This document shows positions 17,131 through 24,594 of a DNA stretch of 44,749 nt, piece by piece. Below the pieces are notes generated by a model, which saw only the letters and a program-made list of their open reading frames with translations, was not told the origin of the DNA and did no database searches. Positions within the stretch are counted from its first letter, which is position 1. Each line of letters opens with the position of its first letter. This stretch comes from Fibrobacter succinogenes. GTDB lineage: Bacteria > Fibrobacterota > Fibrobacteria > Fibrobacterales > Fibrobacteraceae. The translations under genes and the position numbers were made by a program. The stretch spans positions 1 to 44,749 of the forward strand of contig CACXXH010000011.1 of assembly GCA_902771595.1 (NCBI GenBank), given 5' to 3'.

Positions 17131-18217
17131 GATTGAACAGTTGTTGCGTGCGATGGTGGAATACAAGGCTTCGGACTTGCATATCCGTGCCGGCGTTCCG
17201 CCTATTTACCGTATCAACGGCTCTTTGACTAAGTTGTTCGAAACCCGAGTCGATTCGGCCATGATGGATTCCTTCCTGGACGATATCATGAACCGCGACC
17301 AGAAGCAGCGTTTCGAGGCGAACAAGGAATGCGACTTCGCCGTGGGCGCCCGCGATATGGGCCGTTTCCGTGTGAACGTTTTCCGCCAGCGCGGTACCAT
17401 CGCTATGGTTATCCGCCATATCAAGGCTAAGATTCCCGCGTTCGAGGAACTTCATTTGCCCGATGTCATTCGCGACATGGCGCTTACGCGCCGCGGTCTC
17501 GTGCTTGTTACGGGTACGACGGGTTCTGGTAAATCGACGACGCTCGCTTCCATGCTGGATTACATCAACCAGACGGAACCGGTGAACATTATTACGGTTG
17601 AAGACCCTATCGAATACCTGTACCGCGACAACATGGCGATTATCTCGCAGCGTGAAATTGGCGTGGATACGCTTTCGTATGCGAACGCGCTGCGTGCAGC
17701 CTTGCGTCAGGATCCGGACGTGCTCCTGGTGGGCGAAATCCGTGATCTCGAGACGATGCAGATTGCGCTTACCGCCGCCGATACGGGCCACATGGTGTTC
17801 GCGACTATCCATACGACGAACGCGACTGAAACTATCCAGCGTGTGCTCTCGATGTATCCGCCGCACCAGCACGATGAAATCCGTATCCTTCTTTCCGAAG
17901 TGCTTGCGGGTATTATCTCGCTCCGCCTTTTGCCGACTGCCGATGGCAAGGGCCGTGTGCCCGCAGCCGAGGTGCTCGTGAATACGGCCGCCATTAAGGA
18001 ATACATCCGCGACAAGGATAAGCTTTCGATGGTGGAACACGCCATTGCCGAAGGCCACATGCAGTACCGCAGCCAGACATTCGACCAGGCTTTGCTCGAA
18101 CTCTACAGGACGGAACAGATTACGTTGGAAACGGCTATGAATGCGGCGACCAACAAGGACGATTTCGACCTCAAGGTTCGCGGTATTTCTGGCACGTCCG
18201 ACCGCGGCTGGATGTAA
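17117..18217 (+). CDS. pilT: Type IV pilus twitching motility ATPase PilT
   Basis: PilT is the hexameric cytoplasmic ATPase that drives retraction of type IV pili. The 366-residue protein shows an N-terminal PAS-like part (ASDLHIRAGVPPIYRINGSL), Walker A GTTGSGKST near residue 133, an Asp-box region (ITVEDPIEYLY), Walker B with LLVGEIRDLETM and the His-box ATIHTTNA. The C-terminal part keeps an AIRNLIRE-like element (AIKEYIRD) and the QTFDQALLELY stretch. ATG 17117 has GGAGGTGG seven bases upstream; the frame opens slightly earlier at 17108. It overlaps the TPR protein gene. No other pilus genes are in the window, so the assembly genes must lie elsewhere. Confidence 0.95.
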   Translation: MADLKIEQLLRAMVEYKASDLHIRAGVPPIYRINGSLTKLFETRVDSAMMDSFLDDIMNRDQKQRFEANKECDFAVGARDMGRFRVNVFRQRGTIAMVIRHIKAKIPAFEELHLPDVIRDMALTRRGLVLVTGTTGSGKSTTLASMLDYINQTEPVNIITVEDPIEYLYRDNMAIISQREIGVDTLSYANALRAALRQDPDVLLVGEIRDLETMQIALTAADTGHMVFATIHTTNATETIQRVLSMYPPHQHDEIRILLSEVLAGIISLRLLPTADGKGRVPAAEVLVNTAAIKEYIRDKDKLSMVEHAIAEGHMQYRSQTFDQALLELYRTEQITLETAMNAATNKDDFDLKVRGISGTSDRGWM

Positions 18218-18234
18218 TTACCCGCATCACACTG

Positions 18235-18325
18235 CGTCACACCGCAGCCTTGCGGAGTAGGACCCTTCGTCACACCGCAGCCTTGCGGAGTAGGACCCTT
18301 CGTCACACCGCAGTCGCGAAGCGAC
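18235..18325. repeat. 33-bp tandem repeat carrying small hairpins, downstream of pilT
   Basis: Two identical 33-base units lie at 18235-18267 and 18268-18300. Each holds a hairpin, CCGCA-GCCT-TGCGG. A third copy starts at 18301 with the same 12 bases (CGTCACACCGCA), then diverges into another hairpin, GTCGC-GAA-GCGAC (18312-18324). The region is non-coding; a reverse-strand peptide that could be read from it is repetitive and not believable as a gene. Confidence 0.9.
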
Positions 18326-18350
18326 AAGAGTGTCCACTAAGAAATATTTT

Positions 18351-18374
18351 GCCCGCGCTACTGCGGGCATTTTT
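18351..18374 (+). terminator. Terminator after pilT
   Basis: GCCCGC at 18351-18356 pairs with GCGGGC at 18363-18368 around a GCTACT loop and is followed by ATTTTT. The stem overlaps the last codons of the convergent endonuclease gene. Confidence 0.75.
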
Positions 18375-19110
18375 CGTACACGAAGGGATTGTGGTCGCCT
18401 TGTACCTTGAAGATACGGCGGTCACGCTCGCATTCCTTTTCCGTGACGGGGTACATCTTGTCCCAGGCTTCGAATAGTTTGCGGTCCTGGTTCGAAAGCT
18501 TTACGCCGTAGGTCTTTTCCATGTAGAAACTGGCGCGGGCGATGATTCCGCGGGCTTCTTCGCGGGGCTGCGCCTTCTTTTCCTTGAAGTCGACGATGGT
18601 TTTGCAGGCGCCGTACATGGGTTCGGGATTGTTGGTCCACTGGCTGTACATGAAGTTGCTGCGGTCACCGTTGATTTCGCCGATGGCGGGGTAGAGGTTG
18701 TGCATGTCGCCTTCCATCAACTTGAACGTGGTGTCGTTTACGCTGCAGTTCTTGCGGCCTCCGTCCTTCCAGCAGGGCAGAAAGTGCCCCATGTTGTGGG
18801 CCGTTACCATGTGCTCCCATTCGATGCGTTCGGCGCGCTTGAAACTTTTGCGGTTCGGGTTTTCGCGCGGTTTGAAGTCGCAACTCGAAAAGTCGACGTT
18901 CTTCTTGTCGTCGTATTTGCAGCCGCAATAGAGAGTCTCTTGCAACTCGCCGTAGTACACGCGGCGCAATTGCTTGCTCGCGTCGCGGTAGTTGTAGTGT
19001 TGCGGGGCCGCTGTCGGGTCGACGCGCGCTTCGGAGAACGTCGCGAAAATCGCAACCAGGGAAAACGCAAAAACGACGGCGCAACGCATGGGCTTGAAGG
19101 CGTTAATCAT
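18358..19110 (-). CDS. Secreted endonuclease I (EndA/Vvn-type deoxyribonuclease)
   Basis: The 250-residue protein has an N-terminal signal peptide (FSLVAIFATFSEA, cut near residue 28) and then an endonuclease I domain. Family marks are RVYYGELQETLYCGC near residue 50, RIEWEHMVTAHNMG near 95 with the His/Asn metal site, GGRKNC, GDMHNLYPAIGEINGDRSN near 135 and RGIIARASFYM near 190. Several cysteines (CGCKYDD, SSCDF, LPCW, KNC, EKCPQ) fit the disulfides of periplasmic nucleases such as Vvn. It should cut DNA non-specifically in the periplasm or outside the cell. ATG 19110 is used, but an internal ATG seven codons later would leave a shorter signal peptide. Confidence 0.93.
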   Translation of the reverse strand: MINAFKPMRCAVVFAFSLVAIFATFSEARVDPTAAPQHYNYRDASKQLRRVYYGELQETLYCGCKYDDKKNVDFSSCDFKPRENPNRKSFKRAERIEWEHMVTAHNMGHFLPCWKDGGRKNCSVNDTTFKLMEGDMHNLYPAIGEINGDRSNFMYSQWTNNPEPMYGACKTIVDFKEKKAQPREEARGIIARASFYMEKTYGVKLSNQDRKLFEAWDKMYPVTEKECERDRRIFKVQGDHNPFVYEKCPQ

Positions 19111-19156
19111 AAAAGCAATGAAAAATGTAAAGATGTTGTTGAAAATTATAGCATTT

Positions 19157-19370
19157 AGTTAATAGTTACTAGTTACTAGTTACTAGAATATCAGGTTATA
19201 AGAAGCTTCTTGATTTAAACGATACTAGTAACTAATAACTCTGAACTTAGAACATGTGCGATATAAACTGTTTATTGCGGGCATTTTTTAAGCTCTGCCA
19301 ACTAAGCTCTGTCAACTAAATTCTTGATAAAGATAATCACTAGTAACTAGGAACTCAGAACTAGAAACTA
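19157..19370. repeat. Low-complexity TAGTTAC repeats and a 14-bp direct repeat between endonuclease I and folC
   Basis: The 270-base gap 19111-19380 holds no gene. It has a run of TAGTTAC-type heptamers near 19163-19186, inverted versions (CTAGTAACTA) near 19340-19350, and a direct repeat, AAGCTCTG(C/T)CAACT at 19290-19303 and 19304-19317. The direct and inverted TAGTTAC copies could pair over about 150 bases. No terminator with a T-run for either flank is obvious. Confidence 0.7.
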
Positions 19371-19381
19371 TATTTGACGCA
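19369..19381 (+). promoter_or_regulatory. Predicted -10 box and leaderless start of folC
   Basis: TATATT at 19369-19374 puts the expected transcription start at 19381, exactly the A of the folC ATG. No ribosome-binding site precedes the gene and no good -35 box is visible. Confidence 0.6.
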
Positions 19382-20730
19382 TGCAATCTGCTGGAATTGA
19401 ATATCTGGAATCGCGCCTGATGTTCGGGATGGTTCCCGGACTCGAATCGACGCGCGCGCTTTGCGATGCACTCGGTAATCCCGAAAAAAAGTTCAAGTCA
19501 ATCCATGTGGTCGGTACCAACGGGAAGGGCTCCACGAGTTACTATCTGGCGGGTATCTTAAAGGCGCATGGACTCAAGACGGGACTGTACGTGAGCCCGC
19601 ATCTGGTGAATCTGCGGGAACGAATCCGTATCGATGACGTGCAGATTCCTGCAGCGGTTCTGGACCGCCTGCTGTTGCAAGTGAAATTCGCTGCGCAGTC
19701 CGTGTCGCGGGAGCGCATCGCCGCGGGTGGTGTTGCGCTGGAACCCACCTTTTTCGAGGTGCTCACACTTGTCGCTTTCTTGTACTATGCAGAAAGCGGA
19801 ATCGATGTCGCCGTGCTCGAGGCGGGTATGGGCGGCAGGCTCGATAGCACAGCTGTCGCCGGCGGTGAAATCGCGGTCGTGACGAGCATCGGGTTGGAGC
19901 ATACGGAAGTGCTTGGGCCTACGGAGTCCGCCATTCTTCGCGAGAAGATGGGTGTCGCGGGCGACACGCGCGAACGCGCCTGCGGGAAGACGTTTATCGT
20001 TGGCGGCATTTCGGGCGCATTGCTCGAAGAAGCGCGTGAATACGCCTCGGAACTCGGGTGCAATTGCGTTGTTCCCGAAATATGTGAAGATGTTCGGCTC
20101 CCGAATCTCGGGCACCACTATATCGAGAATGCGAGCCTCTCGCTTGCGGCCGCGGAATTGTTCTTGAATTCTTTAGATGGTGCGCATCCCGTGGTTTTCA
20201 ATCCGGAACTTGCCCGCACCGTGCTGAAGTCGCGCTCGTGGGCGGGTCGCATGCAGGTGCTCGCGGGCCCTGACGGCAGGGCGCGTGTCATTCTGGATGG
20301 GGCGCACAATTCGCATGCGGTACGCCGTCTGGTCGAAACCTTGCGCGAATACTACCCGAATGCAAAATTCCATTGCCTGTTCGGCGCCCTCAAGGACAAG
20401 GACGTGGGTGAAATGCTCAAGATGATGGCCCCGCACGTTTCGCACTGGCATATCACCAAGACGCCGTACCCGCGTTTCCGTGAACTTTCGGACTTGCGTG
20501 CCGAAATGGAAGCACTCCACCTTCGCGTATCAAGCGAGGGCATGCTTTCCCGCGGTCACCTGGAGCAGGTTCTGCGCGGGTGCAGCATGGACATTCGTAA
20601 CGACGGCCTGCCGCTTTTGATAACGGGAAGCCTCTACATGCTTGGCGCCTGTATCGAAATATTGAAGGACGATTTCGCGGAACTCGCTTTCTTTAGGGGC
20701 ATGGATCCCTCGACAAACGAGCACCGCTGA
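19381..20730 (+). CDS. folC: Folylpolyglutamate synthase / dihydrofolate synthase
   Basis: FolC adds glutamate to dihydropteroate and further glutamates to folates in the cytoplasm. The 449-residue protein has the Mur-ligase-type P-loop VVGTNGKGSTSYYL near residue 40, the family block TGLYVSPHLVNLRERIRID, VAVLEAGMGGRLDSTA with VVTSIGLEHTEVLG, and the C-terminal WAGRMQVL with ILDGAHNSHAVRRL. Length is normal. The start is set by the promoter geometry and by the N-terminal SRLMFGMVPGLESTRALC block. It is a single gene between endonuclease I and the convergent xseA. Confidence 0.95.
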   Translation: MQSAGIEYLESRLMFGMVPGLESTRALCDALGNPEKKFKSIHVVGTNGKGSTSYYLAGILKAHGLKTGLYVSPHLVNLRERIRIDDVQIPAAVLDRLLLQVKFAAQSVSRERIAAGGVALEPTFFEVLTLVAFLYYAESGIDVAVLEAGMGGRLDSTAVAGGEIAVVTSIGLEHTEVLGPTESAILREKMGVAGDTRERACGKTFIVGGISGALLEEAREYASELGCNCVVPEICEDVRLPNLGHHYIENASLSLAAAELFLNSLDGAHPVVFNPELARTVLKSRSWAGRMQVLAGPDGRARVILDGAHNSHAVRRLVETLREYYPNAKFHCLFGALKDKDVGEMLKMMAPHVSHWHITKTPYPRFRELSDLRAEMEALHLRVSSEGMLSRGHLEQVLRGCSMDIRNDGLPLLITGSLYMLGACIEILKDDFAELAFFRGMDPSTNEHR

Positions 20731-20788
20731 CCGGTGCGCATAAAAAACATTGAAAATACGCCGCTTCTAGAAAAAAGATGCGACGGCC

Positions 20789-22087
20789 TTAACGCACGAC
20801 GGATTCTACGGTTCCGTCCTTGAAGCGCGTTTGCAGGAGGTCGCCCGGCGCAAGCTGGGATGCATTGCGGACGAACTTGCCGTTCTTGTCGAGCGTGAGC
20901 GTGTAGCCTTTCGCGATGATGTTCTGCGGGTCTACGCCCTTGACCTTCGTTTCGATGAGCTCGAAGCGCGTTTTCTCGAGGTCGAGAATTTTGCGCGACC
21001 CCTGCCTCAAGCCTTCCGCATTGCGGTCGACGCGCGCGAATTCGTCGCGCAGCACGAACCTCGTGTCTTTCTGGAGGTTGGTGCGGATAAGGGCGTGCTT
21101 TGTCTTTTCGGCCTGGATGCGTGCGGAAACTTTTTGACTGAGCCGTAGTCCCGCGCTGTTCAGTTGCTGCGTGCAGTTGGCGAGCGTGAGCCTCGTGGCG
21201 TTTGCAATTTCTTTTGCCGTCTCTATAAGCTTGCTCCAGCTCTCCATCGCGATTTCGACAATGCGCTTGGCGCAATCCGTCGGCGTGATGCAGTAGACTC
21301 CCGCCACCTCGTCGAGCAGGCTCCGGTCGATTTCGTGCCCGATGCCCGTGAATACCGGGATGGGGTAGTTCGCTACCGCGCGGCAGAGCGCTTCGCTGTC
21401 GAAATAGTTCAAGTCCGTTTTTGCGCCGCCTCCGCGCACGATGCACACGATGTCGATTTCGTCGTTGTCGCGCAGGGTCTCGAGCGCGTTGAGTACGCTA
21501 GCCTCGGTGGAGTTCCCTTGCATGGTGGCGAACACGGGCACGACCCTGAACTTGAAAGGCGAGGCGTCGAGCCTTGTGGTAAAATCCTTGTAGGCCGCGG
21601 TGTTTTCGCCGGTGATGAGCCCGATGCATAATGGCATCAGGGGCAGGGGGAGCAACTTGTTCTTTTCGAGCAGGCCTTCGCTCGCTAGCCGCTTCAAGAT
21701 GGCCATGCGCGTGAGGGCGAGTTCCCCGAGCGTGTAGACCGGGTCGATGTCGAGAATCTTGGCCTGCAACTTTCCGCTCGGGATATAGACTTCGGCCTTG
21801 ATCTGGAAGCAGACCTTGAGTTGTTCCTTGATGGTGAACGGCGTCGCCGCGGTTTCCGTTTTGGCGCGGAGGGCCGCAAACTGGCCCGCGAAGCAGGTGA
21901 GGTCTACGGTTGCGATGGGCTTGACGTTGCCTTCCTCGAAATCCGCGATGCTGATGTAGACGACCTTGCCCTTTTCAGTGAGGCGGGTGATGACCCCGTG
22001 CACCCAAACTGCCGGAGTTTCGGCAAGCTTGTTTCGGATAGATGTCATGTATTGCATGACCGAGAATGTGCGAACGGGTTGGTCCAT
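20789..22087 (-). CDS. xseA: Exodeoxyribonuclease VII large subunit
   Basis: XseA is the catalytic chain of exonuclease VII, which degrades single-stranded DNA from both ends and acts in mismatch repair. The 432-residue protein has the N-terminal OB-fold (VWVHGVITRLTEKGKVVYIS), the catalytic core blocks IGLITGENTAAYKDF, VCIVRGGGAKTDLNYFDSE and PVFTGIGHEIDRSLLDEVA, and TPTDCAKRIVE. A long helical region follows, then the usual C-terminal strand GYTLTLDKNGKFVRNASQL. The usual 'P.R..A' reads as 'GENTAAYKDF', a mild variation. No small-subunit gene xseB is beside it. Start ATG 22087 looks right by the MDQPVRTFSVMQYMTSIR opening. Confidence 0.95.
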   Translation of the reverse strand: MDQPVRTFSVMQYMTSIRNKLAETPAVWVHGVITRLTEKGKVVYISIADFEEGNVKPIATVDLTCFAGQFAALRAKTETAATPFTIKEQLKVCFQIKAEVYIPSGKLQAKILDIDPVYTLGELALTRMAILKRLASEGLLEKNKLLPLPLMPLCIGLITGENTAAYKDFTTRLDASPFKFRVVPVFATMQGNSTEASVLNALETLRDNDEIDIVCIVRGGGAKTDLNYFDSEALCRAVANYPIPVFTGIGHEIDRSLLDEVAGVYCITPTDCAKRIVEIAMESWSKLIETAKEIANATRLTLANCTQQLNSAGLRLSQKVSARIQAEKTKHALIRTNLQKDTRFVLRDEFARVDRNAEGLRQGSRKILDLEKTRFELIETKVKGVDPQNIIAKGYTLTLDKNGKFVRNASQLAPGDLLQTRFKDGTVESVVR

Positions 22088-22239
22088 GATGGAACGATAG
22101 CAATTTTGTGAAAGGACGCGCCCGATAACCTCCGATACGAAAAGTAAATTTTTGTTTACTTGTTTTTGATAAATTATCTAAAAAAGCCAATAGAAATGTA
22201 TTTGCAAATGTATTGTGGTCTAATTTTGGGGCTCTTTAC

Positions 22240-22276
22240 TATATTTCTTTTGCGATTGGTTTAACATTATAAGGAG
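22240..22276 (+). promoter_or_regulatory. Promoter -10 and ribosome-binding site of the lipoprotein/OmpA pair
   Basis: TATATT at 22240-22245 is a likely -10 box, and AAGGAG at 22271-22276 is a strong ribosome-binding site seven bases before ATG 22284. The 190 bases between the divergent xseA start and this gene also hold an A+T-rich hairpin, AAGTAAA-TTTTTG-TTTACTT. Confidence 0.55.
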
Positions 22277-22283
22277 TTTTTTG

Positions 22284-22679
22284 ATGAAATACCGATTCTT
22301 TGCAGCGGGTCTTGCCGTTACGGCGCTCGCATTTCTGTCCGGTTGTGCCGGAAGCGTAAATGCCACCAAGTCTATTGATTTTGCTGACGCAAACAAGGCT
22401 ATTGCCGAAGAGGCTAAGGCCGATGCCGCTCAGATGGAAGCGACGAATGCGAAGCTTGATTCCGCCAAGGCCCTGCAGGCCGAAGGTGAAGAAGAACAGG
22501 CCGCAGCCCTTGCCGAACAGAGCGTTCTTGAATACAAGCTCGCTGTAGCGAACGCCGAACGTGACGCTGCGAAGAAGGAAGACGAACGCGTCGAGAAGGA
22601 ACTCCGCAGCGACGTCGAAAGAAAACTTATTTACCAGAGCATCCTTGACAAGGAAGTGAAGAACGGAGGGGCCAAGTAA
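22284..22679 (+). CDS. Small alpha-helical lipoprotein (DUF4398-like) coupled to an OmpA protein
   Basis: The 131-residue protein has a lipoprotein signal (AFLSGC, Cys21), then an almost continuous charged helix rich in Ala, Glu and Lys (residues 30-125: AEEAKADAAQMEATNAKLDS, EQSVLEYKLAVANAERDAAK). Pairs of such DUF4398-like lipoproteins and OmpA-like proteins are common in envelope loci; assignment to that family is tentative. The stop TAA overlaps the next ATG by one base and GGAGGGG at the gene end serves the downstream start. It probably works with that OmpA protein at the outer membrane. Confidence 0.8.
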   Translation: MKYRFFAAGLAVTALAFLSGCAGSVNATKSIDFADANKAIAEEAKADAAQMEATNAKLDSAKALQAEGEEEQAAALAEQSVLEYKLAVANAERDAAKKEDERVEKELRSDVERKLIYQSILDKEVKNGGAK

Positions 22680-23833
22680 TGAAGATGAAGAACCTGTTTG
22701 CCATTAGCGCATTTGCCGCATCCCTTTGCTTTGCTGAAGAAGCAGCTTCGGCTGCCGAAACCGCTGAAGTTGCTCAGCCGGACGTAGTCGAAACCTGCTT
22801 TGCCGCGCTCGATGCTGTCGCCAAGGACATCCCTGCGAATGCGATTGCTGCAAAGTATACTCTTGCCGCCGCCAATGCTGCCGTCGCTAACCTGGAAACC
22901 GCTTTCAAGGAAGATCCTGAATCGGAAGAGACCCAGGCTCTTGCTGCCAAGTGCGACATCTATGTGAAGATCGCGACGGCCCAGGCCGAAACGCAGAAGT
23001 ACCGCAACCATACCGCTTCGAACTGGGAAAAACGCGCCGCCACGGCCCGCTCCATCGAAGCTATCCAGGAACAGATTAGCCAGGCCCGTAGCGGTAAGGT
23101 GAATGACCTCGAAGCCGAAAAGGCCAAGATGAAGGACCAGGAAGCTCGCCTCCAGGCCGAAATGCAGCAGAACCAGGAAAAGTTCCAGGCTGAAGCCGCC
23201 GCCAAGGAAGCCGCCCTCAAGGCCGCCAGCGAACGCGAAGCCAACCTCCAGAAGCAGCAGGCCGACTTGCAGAAGCAGCAGGCTGACCTGCAGAAGCAGC
23301 TCGAGGCCGAAAAGAAGGCTCTTGCCGAGGAACGCGCCAAGGCTGAAGCTCGCCAGGCCGAAGCCATGAACAAGCTGAACGAACTCCAGTCCAAGCTTAT
23401 CCAGGTGACGAAGGATGCTCGCGGTATTATCCTCTCCATGAGCGATATCCTGTTCGACGTGAACAAGGCCTCCCTCAAGGCCGACCTCAAGACGAGCCTT
23501 GCTAAGGTTGCCGGTATCCTTTCCGTGTACCAGCAGTTCAACGTCTCTATTGAAGGTAACACCGACAACACGGGTTCCGAAGAGCACAACATGAAGCTCT
23601 CGCAGCAGCGTGCCGACAACGTGATGAAGTTCCTCGTGGACCAGGGTATTGACGCTAGCCGCCTTACCGCCAAGGGTCTCGGCATGAGCATGCCGATTGC
23701 CGACAACAAGACGAAGGAAGGCCGCCAGAAGAACCGCCGCGTGGACCTCGTCATTCAGGACAAGGCCCTGCAGCAGAACGCCGAACCGGCTGCCGAAGCT
23801 GCTGAACCGGCTGCCGCTCCCGAGGCTAAGTAG
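22679..23833 (+). CDS. OmpA-family peptidoglycan-binding protein with coiled coil
   Basis: The 384-residue protein has a signal peptide (LFAISAFAASLCFA), a helical region, then a long coiled coil (about residues 120-240) with a QKQQADLQKQQADLQKQ direct repeat. The C-terminal OmpA domain (about 250-365) has DILFDVNKASLKADLKTSL, VSIEGNTDNTGSEEHN and LSQQRADNVMKFLVDQGI, and ends with GRQKNRRVDLVI. In OmpA domains the conserved Asp and Arg bind diaminopimelate of peptidoglycan; NTDNTG and NRRVD are present. An outer-membrane beta-barrel is not seen, so it is likely a periplasmic tether acting with the preceding lipoprotein. Pro/Ala-rich tail. Confidence 0.93.
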   Translation: MKMKNLFAISAFAASLCFAEEAASAAETAEVAQPDVVETCFAALDAVAKDIPANAIAAKYTLAAANAAVANLETAFKEDPESEETQALAAKCDIYVKIATAQAETQKYRNHTASNWEKRAATARSIEAIQEQISQARSGKVNDLEAEKAKMKDQEARLQAEMQQNQEKFQAEAAAKEAALKAASEREANLQKQQADLQKQQADLQKQLEAEKKALAEERAKAEARQAEAMNKLNELQSKLIQVTKDARGIILSMSDILFDVNKASLKADLKTSLAKVAGILSVYQQFNVSIEGNTDNTGSEEHNMKLSQQRADNVMKFLVDQGIDASRLTAKGLGMSMPIADNKTKEGRQKNRRVDLVIQDKALQQNAEPAAEAAEPAAAPEAK

Positions 23834-23837
23834 TCCT

Positions 23838-24053
23838 ATGGCAAAGACCGTTACCGCCATGGAGGCGAGGCAGAACTTCGGGAACCTCCTGAACCAAGTC
23901 TCGCTCCAGCAGGAAGAAGTCGTGATCGAGCGCGCCGGCAAGCCGCTGGCCCGCCTCGTGAACGTCGACTCCCCGGACCGTGGCGGTAAACTGGACTTCC
24001 GCGATATCGGCAAGCTCCCGAACGGCATTTGGGAGAATTTTGCGCAAAAATAA
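23838..24053 (+). CDS. Phd/YefM-family antitoxin, apparently without a toxin
   Basis: The 71-residue product starts MAKTVTAMEARQNFGNLLNQ and contains EEVVIERAGKPLARLVNVD, the DNA-binding and core part of Phd/YefM antitoxins. The C-terminal tail (KLDFRDIGKLPNGIWENFAQ) would be the toxin-binding part. The frame is open from 23697 inside the OmpA gene, but the family start fixes ATG 23838, five bases after that stop. No RelE, Doc or PIN toxin gene is found downstream: the next 345 bases are hairpin repeats, then leuA. No clear ribosome-binding site is present. Confidence 0.85.
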   Translation: MAKTVTAMEARQNFGNLLNQVSLQQEEVVIERAGKPLARLVNVDSPDRGGKLDFRDIGKLPNGIWENFAQK

Positions 24054-24087
24054 AGGCGAATTCCCTCAGAAAAGAGCGAATTTGCTC

Positions 24088-24322
24088 AAATTGGGGATTA
24101 AAACGTTAATTTTCGGCGTTTTAATCCCCAATTTTGTATACAAAGTAATGAATTTTGGGCGTCGCGGACCCGTCAGGGTGGGTGAAATCTCTTTTTATGG
24201 GGATTAAAATGATCTTTTGTGGCGATTTCATCCCCAATGAACATAAATTTTGCCGTTTTTATTACAGATAAATTAAAATTTTGGGGATTGAACGGGCGAA
24301 AATCAGGCTGTTTAATCCCCAA
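24088..24322. repeat. Three successive hairpin repeats with TTGGGGATTAAA core
   Basis: The 345-base gap 24054-24398 has no gene. It contains an 18-bp perfect inverted repeat (AAATTGGGGATTAAAACG at 24088-24105; complement at 24117-24134; 11-base loop). A shorter pair follows: TGGGGAT at 24198-24204 and ATCCCCA at 24230-24236. A 13-bp pair with one G:U is at 24281-24293 and 24310-24322. All three share the TGGGGAT(T) core. Confidence 0.9.
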
Positions 24323-24362
24323 TTTTGCGATTTTTCCCTTTTTGACCCCCGATTTGCGCCCC

Positions 24363-24391
24363 TTGCCATGTAGCCCAAAACTTTGTATATT
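24363..24391 (+). promoter_or_regulatory. Promoter of the leucine leader and leuA
   Basis: TTGCCA at 24363-24368 and TATATT at 24386-24391 are separated by 17 bases, the ideal spacing. The predicted start is 24398, one base before the leader-peptide ATG. Confidence 0.75.
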
Positions 24392-24398
24392 CTATGGC

Positions 24399-24458
24399 AT
24401 GAGAAAGATCCTTAACCTTCGACTTCTACTTAGCATCGCGCACGGAGCGAGGTTTTAG
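24399..24458 (+). CDS. Leucine leader peptide of leuA
   Basis: The 19-residue frame reads MRKILNLRLLLSIAHGARF, with Leu at positions 5, 7, 9, 10 and 11, and ends with TAG. It begins one base after the predicted transcription start, so it should be translated from a leaderless mRNA. It is followed at 24494 by a terminator hairpin and then leuA. This is the classic layout of leucine-controlled attenuation: ribosomes waiting for Leu-tRNA would favour an antiterminator. CGGAGCG in codons 14-17 can pair, with one bulge, with CGCTTCCG in the terminator stem. Function is inferred from layout and codon content. Confidence 0.78.
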   Translation: MRKILNLRLLLSIAHGARF

Positions 24459-24493
24459 GCTATTTCGTTTTGAATAGGAATTAACTTAAAGGG

Positions 24494-24524
24494 CCCGCTT
24501 CCGTGACGAAGCGGGTTCTTTTTT
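24494..24524 (+). terminator. Attenuator terminator before leuA
   Basis: CCCGCTTC at 24494-24501 pairs perfectly with GAAGCGGG at 24508-24515 around a CGTGAC loop and is followed by TTCTTTTTT. It lies 35 bases after the leader stop and 70 before leuA. Confidence 0.88.
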
Positions 24525-24594
24525 AAGGCAAAATGCTATTTTTGAACAGGAAAAGGAACTTTGCGGCGCATGGAAGCCGGCAAGGAGATAAAAA

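Noticed and set aside
14878..17166. A 762-codon open frame on the minus strand opposite the TPR protein
   Set aside because: Its product is rich in Arg/Gly/Phe with no recognisable domain. The plus-strand protein has TPR ends and ordered motif repeats. The frame is a by-product of codon bias.
18103..18327. A possible small protein with GVTKGPTPQGC repeats on the minus strand
   Set aside because: It is a translation of the 33-bp hairpin repeat and of the end of pilT; no ribosome-binding site.
20717..20757. Terminator between folC and xseA (GCACCG/CGGTGC)
   Set aside because: The stem is followed by an A-run rather than a T-run on the plus strand, and the T-run precedes it on the minus strand.
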